The notes: a model not told the origin generated them from the letters alone. Positions 31,901 to 44,001 are shown, counted from the stretch's first letter. The stretch is DNA of 64,000 nucleotides from Blattabacterium cuenoti (GCF_014251735.1 NZ_CP059197.1:578500-642499); one strand, 5' to 3'. Made by a program: numbers and translations.

Positions 31901-32230
31901 TAAAAGATTCATTAAAACTTTTTGTTCAGTTTTATAACATTCTCTTTGCAGTTTTTCTATTCTCAAGTAAATTTCCTCTAAAGTGCTTATAGAATAAGAT
32001 TTTTCCTTTATTTTTTTTAGAAAAAATTTTTCCTTTTCATAAAATTCTTTTGTAGATTCTTTTATGATTATTTGAAATTCTTGAGTACGATTCCTTAATT
32101 CATCATCTGATAAAAACGATATTTTTTTCTCTTCTTCTTTTATATGAATGATTAATTTTTTCATTTCTTGAAGATCTCTATCATTTTTATTTCCTAATAA
32201 ACTTTTTAATATTTTTTTAAAAAAACTCAT
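28952..32230 (-). CDS. secA: Preprotein translocase ATPase SecA, lacking the C-terminal zinc tail
   Basis: SecA drives proteins through SecYEG. From ATG 32230 (the TTG at 32239 is less likely) there are 1092 residues. Walker A is MATGEGKT near residues 193-200 and the DEAD-like Walker B is IIDEIDSVLIDEARTP. The RNA-helicase-like second motor domain shows TNMAGRGTDIKL and QLRGRSGRQGDPGSS. Large insertions around residues 330-500 are usual for the Bacteroidota. The protein ends with GEWVIEDDLF and lacks the cysteine-rich SecB/lipid-binding tail (CxCxSGKKYKxCH type) found in most SecA proteins. Confidence 0.97.
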   Translation of the reverse strand: MSFFKKILKSLLGNKNDRDLQEMKKLIIHIKEEEKKISFLSDDELRNRTQEFQIIIKESTKEFYEKEKFFLKKIKEKSYSISTLEEIYLRIEKLQRECYKTEQKVLMNLLPKAFAVIKETAKRFKEKKQLIVKSTLFDEELSKKKSYVLLQNNRAIWKNEWDAYGKSIIWDMVHYDVQLMGGIVLHQGKIAEMATGEGKTFVATLSAYLNALSGRGVHIVTVNNYLSKRDANWMAPLMEFHGLRVDCIDNYPSGYMRKKAYQADITYGTNNEFGFDYLRDNMACSKEELVQRNLNYAIIDEIDSVLIDEARTPLVISGPVHPHKDNKEEFKLLKDKVENIVNQQNIEVTKFFQESKNLIKSGEKKLGGFKLLQAYRGLPKKRSLIKFLSEDKIRLLLQKTESQYLQDNGREMHQVDKDLYFVIDEKNNTVELTDKGIEFLSKNVEDVGFFILPDINVEITELENKNYSKEKETKEKEKLLKNFTVKLQRIHTVNQLLKAYTLFEIDIDYVVMDGKVKIVDEQTGRIMEGRRYSDGLHQAIEAKEKVKIESSSQTFATITLQNYFRMYKKISGMTGTAETEAGEFWHIYKLDVVVIPTHKTMQRRDLQDLVFKTQREKYNAIIEKIIHLSKYEKRPVLVGTTSVEVSEFLSRALKFRKIVHNVLNAKLHDKEAEIIEKAGLPGSVTIATNMAGRGTDIKLSKEVIKYGGLAVLGTERHDSRRVDNQLRGRSGRQGDPGSSQFYVSLEDNLIRLFLDSERLSKLMDRFGHKEGDIIQHPLLTKSIERAQKKIEDNNFSIRKRLLDYDDVINKQREFIYKKRINALCGEELSLDISNMIYVLLDNMILVNKSLNDFKNLEYEFIQIFGLEFPIKESDFFSYKERDCINYLHDLIINFYEKKKERMIFKEIIPVISNIIGKGEADYQIQVMFTDGINNIISASNLKEIYDSRGLSLLSIFEKKTILCFLDEKWKEHLREMDSLRYSVQNAVFEQKDPLIVYKQNAFNLFQERVYEINKQVISFLLKSTIMTSDILCIPNHHRMIDPFLKVKNGKKLGRNNRINIRHLITGETKNIKFKQVDFFLEKGEWVIEDDLF

Positions 32231-32268
32231 TAAATACAATGATTAAAATATAAATCGAAGTCATATTA

Positions 32269-32502
32269 TTAAAGTTCATATTCATCTCTATTCCAATAAA
32301 AATCTTCGTCATCACGTGGATAATCTGCCCATATATCTTCTATAGATTCAAAAACTTCTCCTTCTCCATTTTCTAATTGCTGAAGATTTTCCACCACTTC
32401 TAATGGAGCACCAGTACGAATAGCGAAATCGATTAATTCCTCTTTTGTTGCCGGCCAAGGAGCATCTTCTAAATGAGAAGCTAATTCTAAAGTCCAATAC
32501 AT
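32269..32502 (-). CDS. DUF2795 family small acidic protein
   Basis: The 77-residue protein matches the Bacteroidota DUF2795 type: MYWTLELASHLEDAPWPATKEELIDFAIRTG comes first (a helical segment), then LEVVENLQQLE and a very acidic tail with DIWADYPRDDEDF. Its function is unknown. It sits 38 bases upstream of secA on the same strand and may share a promoter. Retention in a small genome suggests a needed role, but I infer nothing specific. Confidence 0.85.
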   Translation of the reverse strand: MYWTLELASHLEDAPWPATKEELIDFAIRTGAPLEVVENLQQLENGEGEVFESIEDIWADYPRDDEDFYWNRDEYEL

Positions 32503-32688
32503 ATATTTTATTGATATTTTATTTATACTGAATTATATTTAATAATAATCATCAAAAAAATCCCTAAAATTTTTTGAAAAAATGATATTTGTTTGATTTT
32601 CAAAAATCAATAAAATTTCTCATATACAAGATAAAATTAGTGTATTTAAATTACAAATAATTTGATATTATTTTAAACATATGTTAAG

Positions 32689-33648
32689 ATGAAAAAGTTT
32701 CCTAGAATTGTATTTATAGGTTCAACTCCTTTTTCTTTTTTCTCTTTGAAAGAATTATATACTCGAAAATATAATATCGTAGGAATAATAACGGCTCCTG
32801 ATCCTCCATTTTCTAAAAGAAAAAAAAATTCTTTTCCTGTCAAAGAATACGCTTTAGAAAATCATATTCCTCTTTTACAACCAAAAAATCTTTTGGATTC
32901 TTCTTTCTTAAGAAATTTCACGATGTGGAAAGCGGATATACAAATTGTTGTTTCTTTTCGTCTTTTACCTAGAGAAATTTGGTCTCATCCAAAAATGGGA
33001 ACTTTTAATTTACACGCCTCACTTCTTCCTCAATATAAAGGACCCGCTCCTATAAATTGGGCAATTATTAATGGAGAAAAGAAAACTGGATTAACTACTT
33101 TTTTTATTTCTAATCAAGTAGATTCTGGAAATATTCTTTTACAAAAAGAAATAGAGGTAAAAGGAGATGAAACAGCTGGAGAACTTGAAAATAAATTAAA
33201 AAAGATTAGTGGATCTATAGTTAGAAAAACATTAGAAGGAATTTTGCAAAAAACAATTAAACCTATTCCGCAAAAAATCATAAGTTCTTCATCATTAAAA
33301 TATGCTCCAAAAATATCTTCTATAAATTGTAAAATTCATTGGAAAGTATCATCTATAGATGATATTTATAATAAGATAAGAGGATTGAGTCCTTATCCAT
33401 CAGCATGGACTACCTTATTTTTTAAGGAAAATAGATTTGTAAGATTCAAGATTTTCTTGGTCAAGAAAATACGTAAAACACATAATTTTCCAATTGGATC
33501 AGTAATTATTTCTTCCTGCGAAATGAAAATTTCGGTAAAAGAAGGATTTATATCTGTTATTGAAGGACAAATAGAAGGGAAAAAAAAAATGAATATAAAA
33601 AATTTAATTAACGGAATAAAAATAAGAAAAAACCTTTTTGTTCGATAA
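32689..33648 (+). CDS. fmt: Methionyl-tRNA formyltransferase
   Basis: Fmt formylates initiator Met-tRNA with 10-formyl-THF. The 319-residue protein has the hydrolase-type core with NLHASLLPQYKGPAPINWAI, which includes the catalytic Asn-His positions. VDSGNIL supplies the acidic residue. The C-terminal tRNA-contacting domain is present. It stands alone behind a 186-base gap that contains an 18-base dyad (32593-32610) but no clear promoter. Confidence 0.95.
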   Translation: MKKFPRIVFIGSTPFSFFSLKELYTRKYNIVGIITAPDPPFSKRKKNSFPVKEYALENHIPLLQPKNLLDSSFLRNFTMWKADIQIVVSFRLLPREIWSHPKMGTFNLHASLLPQYKGPAPINWAIINGEKKTGLTTFFISNQVDSGNILLQKEIEVKGDETAGELENKLKKISGSIVRKTLEGILQKTIKPIPQKIISSSSLKYAPKISSINCKIHWKVSSIDDIYNKIRGLSPYPSAWTTLFFKENRFVRFKIFLVKKIRKTHNFPIGSVIISSCEMKISVKEGFISVIEGQIEGKKKMNIKNLINGIKIRKNLFVR

Positions 33649-33757
33649 AAAAGTATTTTTTTTTACTGCGTCAGCCATTTTATCCATGATAAATCTTTTA
33701 TATTTGTTATCGAATAAATAAATGTTTTATAGTTAATTCAAATTAAATTAATTATAC

Positions 33758-34024
33758 ATGAACAAAACAGAATTGGTAAATTCAATATCTGAAAAAACAG
33801 GTATTACGAAAATAAAAGCAAAAAACGTTACGGATGCATTTATTGAAACGGTTATTGAATCCCTAAAAAAAGGAGATAAAGTTACCTTAGTTGGATTTGG
33901 AACATTTTCTGTTGTAGAAAGAAATCCCAGAAATGGGATAAATCCTAGAACAGGGAAAAAAATTCATATTCCAGGAAAAAAGGTAGCTAAGTTCAAAATA
34001 GGTGCAGAATTGACAAATTTGTAA
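33758..34024 (+). CDS. HU-family DNA-binding protein
   Basis: The 88-residue protein is a standard HU/IHF fold: MNKTELVNSISEKTGITK at the start, VTLVGFGTFSVVER in the beta-sheet core, and the DNA-binding arm signature RNPRNGINPRTGKKI. It bends and compacts DNA as a dimer. It is monocistronic, with a strong intrinsic terminator immediately downstream. Whether it is closer to HupB or IHF cannot be decided by eye. Confidence 0.95.
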   Translation: MNKTELVNSISEKTGITKIKAKNVTDAFIETVIESLKKGDKVTLVGFGTFSVVERNPRNGINPRTGKKIHIPGKKVAKFKIGAELTNL

Positions 34025-34036
34025 TTTTATTTTTTC

Positions 34037-34080
34037 AATAGAAGATAAAGTAGCATAGTGCTTTTATCTTCTATTTTTTT
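34037..34080 (+). terminator. Rho-independent terminator after the HU gene
   Basis: A perfect 13-base stem (34037-34049 with 34063-34075, AATAGAAGATAAA and its complement) has a 13-base loop and is followed by a T run ending at 34080. It begins 13 bases after the HU stop. This is the clearest intrinsic terminator in the window. On the opposite strand it lacks a T tract, so it probably serves HU only. Confidence 0.85.
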
Positions 34081-34090
34081 CTTAATCTTT

Positions 34091-34747
34091 TCATGGAGAT
34101 AATCTATACAAATTCCATTTATTAGTTTTTTTAGTTAAACTATAAACCAATCTATCATGAAGTCTATTCTGTTGTCCTTGCCAAAATTCCATTTTATAGG
34201 GTTTTACGATATAGCCTCCCCAATCAAAAGGACGCTTTATTATATTTTTTTTAAAGAATAAACTCCACTTTTGATATTGAATCAATAAATGTTGTTTAGA
34301 TGGAATAACGGTACTTTGTTTAGAGGCCCAACATCCCACTTGGTTTTCCATGGGTCTTCTAGAAAAATATTCATCTGATTGATTTTTTGATAATTTCATT
34401 ACATCTCCCTTAATAATAATTTGCCTTTCTGTATTTGGCCAATAGAAAGATATACATGCTTTTGGTTTATTTTGAATGGATCGACCTTTAAAACTCCGAT
34501 AATTTGTGTAAAAAATAAAACCCTCTTCAGAATACATTTTAAGCAAAACAATCCTTGTTTCAGGAACCCCATCTTTTCCTATAGTTGAGATAGACATCGC
34601 ATTATGTTCTTCATTTGCTTTATTATGAATATTTTTTTCTTCTTGAAACCATTTATGAAATAATCTGAAAGGATCTAAGGGCGCATCAGTTTCTATCAAA
34701 GAATTTTTTTGATAAATTTTTCTACAATTACTTAAATCAGAAATCAT
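34091..34747 (-). CDS. pdxH: Pyridoxamine 5'-phosphate oxidase
   Basis: PdxH uses FMN and oxygen to make pyridoxal 5'-phosphate from pyridoxine or pyridoxamine phosphate. The 218-residue protein is of normal length. FMN- and substrate-binding segments include ETRIVLLKMYSEEGFIFYTN, the YRSFKGRSIQNKPKAC region, and the C-terminal FWQGQQNRLHDR with RLYP-type ending (WNLYRLSP). With pdxA and pdxJ it completes the end of B6 synthesis. It uses flavin that ribE and ribF can supply. Confidence 0.95.
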   Translation of the reverse strand: MISDLSNCRKIYQKNSLIETDAPLDPFRLFHKWFQEEKNIHNKANEEHNAMSISTIGKDGVPETRIVLLKMYSEEGFIFYTNYRSFKGRSIQNKPKACISFYWPNTERQIIIKGDVMKLSKNQSDEYFSRRPMENQVGCWASKQSTVIPSKQHLLIQYQKWSLFFKKNIIKRPFDWGGYIVKPYKMEFWQGQQNRLHDRLVYSLTKKTNKWNLYRLSP

Positions 34748-34846
34748 AATATTTTATGTAAAAATGTTGACTTATTATCTATCAAATAAAAATATATTAA
34801 CTTTATTACACAAAAGTTCTCTATTACCTGTTTCATTATTATATGA

Positions 34847-34920
34847 GGCGTGATAGCTCAGTTGGTTAGAGCGTTGGATTCATAACCCAGAGGTCGGGGG
34901 TTCAATTCCCCCTCACGCTA
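34847..34920 (+). tRNA. tRNA with CAT anticodon (Met or lysidine-modified Ile2)
   Basis: A 74-nt cloverleaf folds here. The acceptor stem is GGCGTGA/TCACGCT (with a G-U first pair), the D arm is elongator-like (GCTC/GAGC), and the anticodon loop TTCATAA has CAT at 34881-34883. The T arm is GGGGG/CCCCC. Discriminator A is at 34920, and CCA is not encoded. The anticodon stem has an A-C mismatch next to the loop. The D arm and acceptor do not look like an initiator tRNA. Because a second, more canonical elongator tRNA-Met lies at 53481, this one could be the Ile2 species whose C34 is converted to lysidine. Confidence 0.9.
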
Positions 34921-34958
34921 TTATTATCTGTATTATGTGTAAAGTTAAAAAGTATCAC

Positions 34959-36107
34959 ATGCACTTTTCCGTTTCTAGCTTTTCTCTTTTACAAGAATTA
35001 TATTTTTTACATAAAATTATAAATACTAAATATTCTCTTTTTAAGTTAAAAATTTTTGGGAAAAAATTGGTGATCATGGTTTCTGATTCAGAAAATCATT
35101 TGATTACTACAGAGATACAAGTATATGTAAAAAAAGCATCCGAAGAAAAAATAGCTATTCATCCAAAATTAATGATAGAAATTTTAAAAACTTTTCCGAA
35201 TGAAACTATTTTTATCAAAAAAGAAAAAAATACACTTAACATTTATTCCAAACAGGGAGATTACCCGATTCCTATTATCTGTCATGAAAATAAAAATAGG
35301 CATCATATAACTATTTTTTCCAGTATGGAAAATTTTGAAAAAGGTAATACTTTGAAAATTACTTTATTTTCCAAAATACTTTTAAATATCTTGAATAAAA
35401 CTTTATTTGCTATGGGAAATGAAGAAATAAAACCTGTTATGAATGGAGTTTTTTTTCGATTCTCTCCAAACGGAGCTACTTTTGTATCCACAGATACTTA
35501 TAAATTAGTCAAATATACCTTAAAAAATATTAGATCTAATCAGTACATAGAGTTTATTATTTCTAGAAAATCCCTTAGGATACTTCAAAATATTTTATTT
35601 AATGAAAAAAAAAGTGTGACAATTGAATACAAACAAATCGGAATGCTCAAATTTAGCTTTGAAACTAAAACTTTTCTATGTGGACTAATAAACGAAAAAT
35701 ATCCAGATTATAATTCTGTGATTCCTAAAAATAAAGATATATCATTTATTATTAATCGTCTTTTTTTTTTAAATTCTATTAAAAGAATATCTCTTTTTTC
35801 TAAAGAAGAAACAAATTTTATTCGATTTAATTTAAGTGATAATACATTAAAGATTTATGAAGAAAATACAAGAATTTCTAGTTTTTCAAAAATTCGATGT
35901 AAATATATTGCTGATTATTTTCGAGATGAGTCTATAATAAAAATGGGTTTTAATTCAAAATTTTTAATAGAAATCTTATCCTCTTTTAAGGAAGATTTTG
36001 TTAGTTTTGAATTATACAGTTCAAATAGAATAGGTATTTTAAAACCATTTTATTCTTCAAAAAAAGAAGAATCGATTTTAATATTGATTATGTCTATAAT
36101 AGTATGA
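34959..36107 (+). CDS. dnaN: DNA polymerase III beta sliding clamp
   Basis: The sliding clamp tethers replicative polymerase to DNA. The frame opens at 34935, but similarity begins at ATG 34959 (HFSVSSFSLLQEL), giving 382 residues in three repeated clamp domains. Diagnostic segments are KPVMNGVFFRF with VSTDTYKLVKY, and the extreme C-terminus ILILIMSIIV, which corresponds to the clamp's conserved Leu-Met-Pro-type ending. It follows the CAT tRNA by 38 bases and overlaps pheT by four bases. Confidence 0.93.
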   Translation: MHFSVSSFSLLQELYFLHKIINTKYSLFKLKIFGKKLVIMVSDSENHLITTEIQVYVKKASEEKIAIHPKLMIEILKTFPNETIFIKKEKNTLNIYSKQGDYPIPIICHENKNRHHITIFSSMENFEKGNTLKITLFSKILLNILNKTLFAMGNEEIKPVMNGVFFRFSPNGATFVSTDTYKLVKYTLKNIRSNQYIEFIISRKSLRILQNILFNEKKSVTIEYKQIGMLKFSFETKTFLCGLINEKYPDYNSVIPKNKDISFIINRLFFLNSIKRISLFSKEETNFIRFNLSDNTLKIYEENTRISSFSKIRCKYIADYFRDESIIKMGFNSKFLIEILSSFKEDFVSFELYSSNRIGILKPFYSSKKEESILILIMSIIV

Positions 36108-38179
36108 AAATATCATATAATTGGCTTAGAAAATATATTTCTATTGATCTTAGCGCAAAAAAAATATCAAATATTTTAACGGAAATAGGTTTATCAGTAA
36201 AACATGTAATAAAAAAAAAAACAGGAGAAACAGAAGATTCTATTTTTGATGTAGAAATAACTCCTAATCGTTCTGATGCAATGAGTCATTACGGAATAGC
36301 TCGTGACTTATATGCGGTTTTAACATTTCGTGGTTATAAAACCCATTTGTTAAAACCCATAATAAGTAATTATCAAAAAGACATTAATAAATATTGTTTT
36401 CAAATTTATATTGAAGAAAAAAATAAATGCAGAAGATTTTCTGGACTAATTCTTTCTAAAATAGAAATAAATTCATCTCCAAATTGGTTAAATAATCAAT
36501 TAAAATCTATTGGAATAAAACCCATAAATAATATAGTAGATATCACAAATTTTGTAATGAATGAATTAGGACTACCTATACAGGTTTTTGATATGGACCA
36601 AATAGAAGGACAAAGCATTATAATAAAAAATGTAAGAAATAAGATGAATTTCAATTCCGAAGATAATCGAAAAAGAATACTAAATGAAAAAGATTTTATC
36701 ATTTCTGATAAAAAAAAACCTTTATCAATAGCTGGAATTATAAATGAAACTAACTTAAATGTTAGTATAAAAACTAAAAATATTTTCTTAGGATGCGCTT
36801 ATTTTAATCCTGTAGATATCCGTTCTATTGGAATAAGACACATGATAAAAACGGATGCAAGATTTCGATTTGAAAGAGGAGTAGATCCTAATCTAACAGT
36901 ATATGCTTTACAAAGAACCGCTCTTCTCATAAAAGAAGTGACAAAATGTAATATTAGTTCTGACATAATGGATATTTATCCTAATCCAATAATTCCTTCG
37001 AAAATAAAACTTCGTTATCAAAAAATATATGATATTATCGGAAAAAAAATTTCCAAAAAAAACATCAAAAAAATTTTATTACTACTTGAAATAGTCATTC
37101 TTGATGAAAATATAAAATCTCTGCTAGTTATTGTTCCTCCTTATCGAATAGATGTACAACGAGAAGTAGATTTAATAGAAGAAATATTACGCATTTATGG
37201 GTTAACAAAAATAAAAATTTCTAATAAAATACAAATTTCTCCACTTCCCAATTTTTTTTATAAAACAAAAGAAAAAATACAAAAAACTATTTTCAATCAA
37301 TTAGTAAATTTTGGATTTCAAGAAATTATAAATCCTCCTATCATAAATAAAAATAAAGATTCTTTATTATTGAATTCTTTTTTCAATAGAGAAGAAATTA
37401 AAATTTTAAATTCTGTAAATAAATCCTATAATTCCATGCGTCCAAGTTTATTATTTGGAATGATAGATTGTATTAAACATAATTATAATAGAGGAAATCA
37501 AGAAATTAAATTCTTTGAAATAGGGAAAATTTATTATAAAAGTAATAATCAATTTTTAGAAAAAACCTGTTTGAGTATTGCTTTATCGGAAAAAGATAAA
37601 AACAAAAAAAAAATCATGGAACCAAGAAGTTCTTTATTTTTTGATTTGAAAGGAATTATAGAACAAATTTTTCAGAGAATCGGGATTTTCCATTATACTC
37701 AAATAAACTCTCCTCATCCTTTTTTAAGAGAAAGTATATCTATTAAATATAAAAATAAAAATCTAGTAAAATTAGGAAAATTAAAAGAAGAATTACTCAA
37801 AAACCAGAAAATTTTTTACGCAGAAATAGATTGGGAATATTTGATTTCTATCATTCAAAAAAAAAGAGTAATATTTGTTCCATTTTCTAAATATCCTACT
37901 TCAAAAAGAGACTTATCATTCTTAGTGGATAAAACTATTTCCTTTGAAAAAATTTATCAGTTAATAAAAGAAAAAGAAAAAAATTTCATCAAAAAAATTG
38001 AAATATATGATTTATATGAAGGAAAAGATTTACCAAAAGAAAAAAAATCCTATACAATAAGTTTCTTTTTTGAAAGTCAAAAAGGAACGTTAACTGATTT
38101 AATTATTAATGATGTCATGAAAAAAATAGAAAAATTTATAACAAATGAGTTAGGAGCAAAAATTAGAGGGATATCTTAA
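36104..38179 (+). CDS. pheT: Phenylalanyl-tRNA synthetase beta subunit lacking the OB-fold domain
   Basis: PheT pairs with PheS to charge tRNA-Phe and carries the editing site. The protein has 691 residues, about 110 fewer than usual. The N-terminal B1 segment (MKISYNWLRKYISIDL to GLSVKHV) passes almost directly into DVEITPNRSDAMSHYGIARDLYA. The EMAP-II-like OB-fold (B2) domain that normally intervenes is therefore missing. The B3/B4 editing module, the B5 domain (VPPYRIDVQREVDLIEEI), the synthetase-like core and the C-terminal anticodon-binding domain (KYPTSKRDLSFLVD onward) are present. pheS is not in the window. It is coupled to dnaN by an ATGA overlap. Confidence 0.95.
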   Translation: MKISYNWLRKYISIDLSAKKISNILTEIGLSVKHVIKKKTGETEDSIFDVEITPNRSDAMSHYGIARDLYAVLTFRGYKTHLLKPIISNYQKDINKYCFQIYIEEKNKCRRFSGLILSKIEINSSPNWLNNQLKSIGIKPINNIVDITNFVMNELGLPIQVFDMDQIEGQSIIIKNVRNKMNFNSEDNRKRILNEKDFIISDKKKPLSIAGIINETNLNVSIKTKNIFLGCAYFNPVDIRSIGIRHMIKTDARFRFERGVDPNLTVYALQRTALLIKEVTKCNISSDIMDIYPNPIIPSKIKLRYQKIYDIIGKKISKKNIKKILLLLEIVILDENIKSLLVIVPPYRIDVQREVDLIEEILRIYGLTKIKISNKIQISPLPNFFYKTKEKIQKTIFNQLVNFGFQEIINPPIINKNKDSLLLNSFFNREEIKILNSVNKSYNSMRPSLLFGMIDCIKHNYNRGNQEIKFFEIGKIYYKSNNQFLEKTCLSIALSEKDKNKKKIMEPRSSLFFDLKGIIEQIFQRIGIFHYTQINSPHPFLRESISIKYKNKNLVKLGKLKEELLKNQKIFYAEIDWEYLISIIQKKRVIFVPFSKYPTSKRDLSFLVDKTISFEKIYQLIKEKEKNFIKKIEIYDLYEGKDLPKEKKSYTISFFFESQKGTLTDLIINDVMKKIEKFITNELGAKIRGIS

Positions 38180-38199
38180 TAATTTAAGAAAAATAAATT

Positions 38200-39660
38200 C
38201 TAGATAAACTGAGATAATTTTCTTAAAATTTTTTTCATTCCGGTTTCTTTTTCTATAATTTTGGAAATTTCTTTTATATGAACTCTTTTTTGTAACATCG
38301 AGTCTCTATATCTTATTGTTACTGTATCGTTATCTATGGTCCCATAATCTACTGTAAAACAAATAGGAGTTCCAATAGCATCTTGTCTACGATATAGTTT
38401 GCCAATAGATTCTTTTTGATCATAAACTAATCTATAATCTATTTTCAAATCCTGAAATATTTTCTTCGCAATTTCTGGTAATCCATCTTTTAAAACTAAT
38501 GGAAATATAGCTGCTTTTACAGGTGATAAACAGGGTGGAATTTTCAATACAACCCGTTCCTTTCCATTATCCAATTTTTCTTTTTTAAGAGAAGAAGAAT
38601 ATATGGCAAGAAAAAAACGGTCTAAACCTAGTGAAGTTTCTATTACATAAGGAATATAGTTTTCTGGATGATCTCCAAAAACTCTTAGTTTTTTTTTGGA
38701 AAAAAACTCATGTTTTTTTAAATCGAAATCTCTACGAGAATGGATTCCTTCTATTTCTTTAAATCCAAAAGGAAAATGAAATTCTATATCCGCTCCTGCA
38801 CTCGCATAATGAGCTAGATGATCATGATTACGCAACTGATATTTTTTATCTCCTAATTTTAATCCTAAATGCCATTTTAATCTAATATTTTTCCAATACT
38901 CATACCATTTCATTTCTTCTTCCGGAAGGATAAAAAACTGCATTTCCATTTGTTCAAATTCACGCATTCTGAAAAGAAATTGTCTTGCAACAATTTCATT
39001 TCTAAATGATTTTCCTATTTGAGCAATTCCAAATGGAATTTTCTTTCTACTAGATTTTTTTACATAAATAAAATTAGAAAATATGCCTTGAGCTGTTTCT
39101 GGACGAAGAAATAAATCTCCTTTTTCTTCTTTAATCTTAAACATCATATTAAATGAACGAATATTTGTCCAATTATTCGAACCACATATAGGATCAGAAA
39201 TATTTAATTCATCAATTAAAACACGAATATCTAATAAATCCTTTTTTTTTATAGATTTATCTAAACGAGATAATATTTCATTTTTACTATTATTTATGAA
39301 TTTAGAAGTTTTTGGTTCTTTTTGCATGAAATTTACATACGTTCTAATTAATATCTCAGGATTATATCTTTTCTTAGAATCTTTGTTATCAATTAACAAT
39401 TCATTAAACTTATCAATATGCCCAGATGCTTTCCAAATATCAGAATGCATAAGTATAGACGAATCCAATCCGACTATATTTTCATGAAGTTGAGTCATTG
39501 ATTTCCACCAATATTTTTTGATATTATTTTTTAATTCTATTCCATATGGTCCATAATCATATACTGCATTCAATCCTCCATAAATATCACTAGAAGGAAA
39601 AACAAAACCGTAATTTTTAGCATGAGATGCCAAAAAATGGAAAAAATGATCGTTTTGCAT
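38200..39660 (-). CDS. glyS: Glycyl-tRNA synthetase (homodimeric class II)
   Basis: This is the single-chain GlyRS. The 486-residue protein has class II motifs: GIELKNNIKKYWW (motif 1 area), RPETAQGIFSNF, IGKSFRNEIVARQFLFRMREFEQMEMQFF (motif 2) and IETSLGLDRFFLAI (motif 3). The anticodon-binding domain follows with PCLSPVKAAIFPLV. It is somewhat shorter than the ~510-residue relatives, with the loss spread over internal loops. It lies 25 bases after trxB on the minus strand and is convergent with pheT. Confidence 0.95.
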   Translation of the reverse strand: MQNDHFFHFLASHAKNYGFVFPSSDIYGGLNAVYDYGPYGIELKNNIKKYWWKSMTQLHENIVGLDSSILMHSDIWKASGHIDKFNELLIDNKDSKKRYNPEILIRTYVNFMQKEPKTSKFINNSKNEILSRLDKSIKKKDLLDIRVLIDELNISDPICGSNNWTNIRSFNMMFKIKEEKGDLFLRPETAQGIFSNFIYVKKSSRKKIPFGIAQIGKSFRNEIVARQFLFRMREFEQMEMQFFILPEEEMKWYEYWKNIRLKWHLGLKLGDKKYQLRNHDHLAHYASAGADIEFHFPFGFKEIEGIHSRRDFDLKKHEFFSKKKLRVFGDHPENYIPYVIETSLGLDRFFLAIYSSSLKKEKLDNGKERVVLKIPPCLSPVKAAIFPLVLKDGLPEIAKKIFQDLKIDYRLVYDQKESIGKLYRRQDAIGTPICFTVDYGTIDNDTVTIRYRDSMLQKRVHIKEISKIIEKETGMKKILRKLSQFI

Positions 39661-39685
39661 TATAGAAATGAAAATTGGATAAAAA

Positions 39686-40633
39686 TTAACACAAACATAA
39701 ATACTTTTCTAAATCCAAAGCGGCCATACATCCTGTTCCAGCAGAAGTGATAGCTTGTCGATATGTAGGGTCTTGTACATCTCCTGCAGCAAATACTCCT
39801 GGTTTATTAGTAATAGTACTTCCTTTTTCTACAACGATATATCCTCTTTCATCCAATTTCAATTGATTTTGAAACAATTTTGTATTAGGAGAATGACCTA
39901 TAGCAATAAACAAACCACTTATTAAAATAGTTTGACTAATTTTATTTTTAGTGTTAAATATCTGAATTCCTTCTAAAAAATTATCTCCCATAATTTTTGT
40001 AATATGAGAACAAAAAAATATATTCACATTATTTATTTTTGAAATTCGATATTGTAAAGCTTTAGAAGCTCTAAAATAATTTTTTCTAACTACCAAATAT
40101 ACATTTCTGCAAATTTTTGACAAATAACTAGCTTCTTCCAAAGCCGTATCTCCTCCTCCTATAACAGCTACATCTTTTCCTTTATGAAAAAAACCATCAC
40201 AAGTAGCACAAAAAGAAACTCCCAATCCTAAAAATTTTTTTTCTTTATCCATTCCTAAAAATTTAGGACTGGAACCTGTAGCGATAATAATCCCTTTACT
40301 TTCTATATTTTCTTTATTTTCCATCATATAAACACGATGTATCCCGCCTTTTTGATCAGAAAAATCTACTTTCGTAATGGTTTTATGAATAATAATAGTA
40401 TTAAAACGCTTAGCTTGTTTTTTACAATTTTCCATAAGTTCATTTCCGCTAATTCCTGCAGGAAAACCTGGATAATTATCTACCTTTGTTGTAGATGTTA
40501 ATTGTCCTCCCGGTTGTAATCCGACAAATAGGACAGGTTGAAGATCTGCTCTTGCTGCATATATAGCCGCTGTATATCCAGCTGGACCAGATCCAATGAT
40601 TACACAATCCATTATTTTTTTGTTCTTTAACAT
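39686..40633 (-). CDS. trxB: Thioredoxin reductase
   Basis: TrxB transfers electrons from NADPH through FAD to thioredoxin. The 315-residue protein has the FAD-binding GSGPAGYTAAIYAARA, the redox disulfide CATC in FCATCDGFFHKG, the NADPH-binding GGGDTALEEA, and the C-terminal FAD motif FAAGDVQDPTYRQAITSAGTG. The length is normal. It is divergent from the HsdR_N-like gene by 58 bases and upstream of glyS. Confidence 0.96.
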   Translation of the reverse strand: MLKNKKIMDCVIIGSGPAGYTAAIYAARADLQPVLFVGLQPGGQLTSTTKVDNYPGFPAGISGNELMENCKKQAKRFNTIIIHKTITKVDFSDQKGGIHRVYMMENKENIESKGIIIATGSSPKFLGMDKEKKFLGLGVSFCATCDGFFHKGKDVAVIGGGDTALEEASYLSKICRNVYLVVRKNYFRASKALQYRISKINNVNIFFCSHITKIMGDNFLEGIQIFNTKNKISQTILISGLFIAIGHSPNTKLFQNQLKLDERGYIVVEKGSTITNKPGVFAAGDVQDPTYRQAITSAGTGCMAALDLEKYLCLC

Positions 40634-40691
40634 AAAGAAGGCATACTTTATTTTGGATTTTACTTATTTTTAATTTCAAAAATTATCATAT

Positions 40692-43975
<3,284 letters not shown>

Positions 43976-44001
43976 CGTTTTTAGATTTTTATTAACGTTA
44001 A

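Noticed and set aside
32593..32610. 18-base dyad TTGATTTT-CA-AAAATCAA in the fmt/DUF2795 gap
   Set aside because: The spacer is too short for a hairpin and there is no second copy nearby. AT-rich composition makes chance likely.
33668..33695. Slightly G+C-richer patch between fmt and HU that reads MDKMADAV on the minus strand
   Set aside because: The frame is short and runs into the fmt coding region, with no recognisable product, so I do not call a gene.
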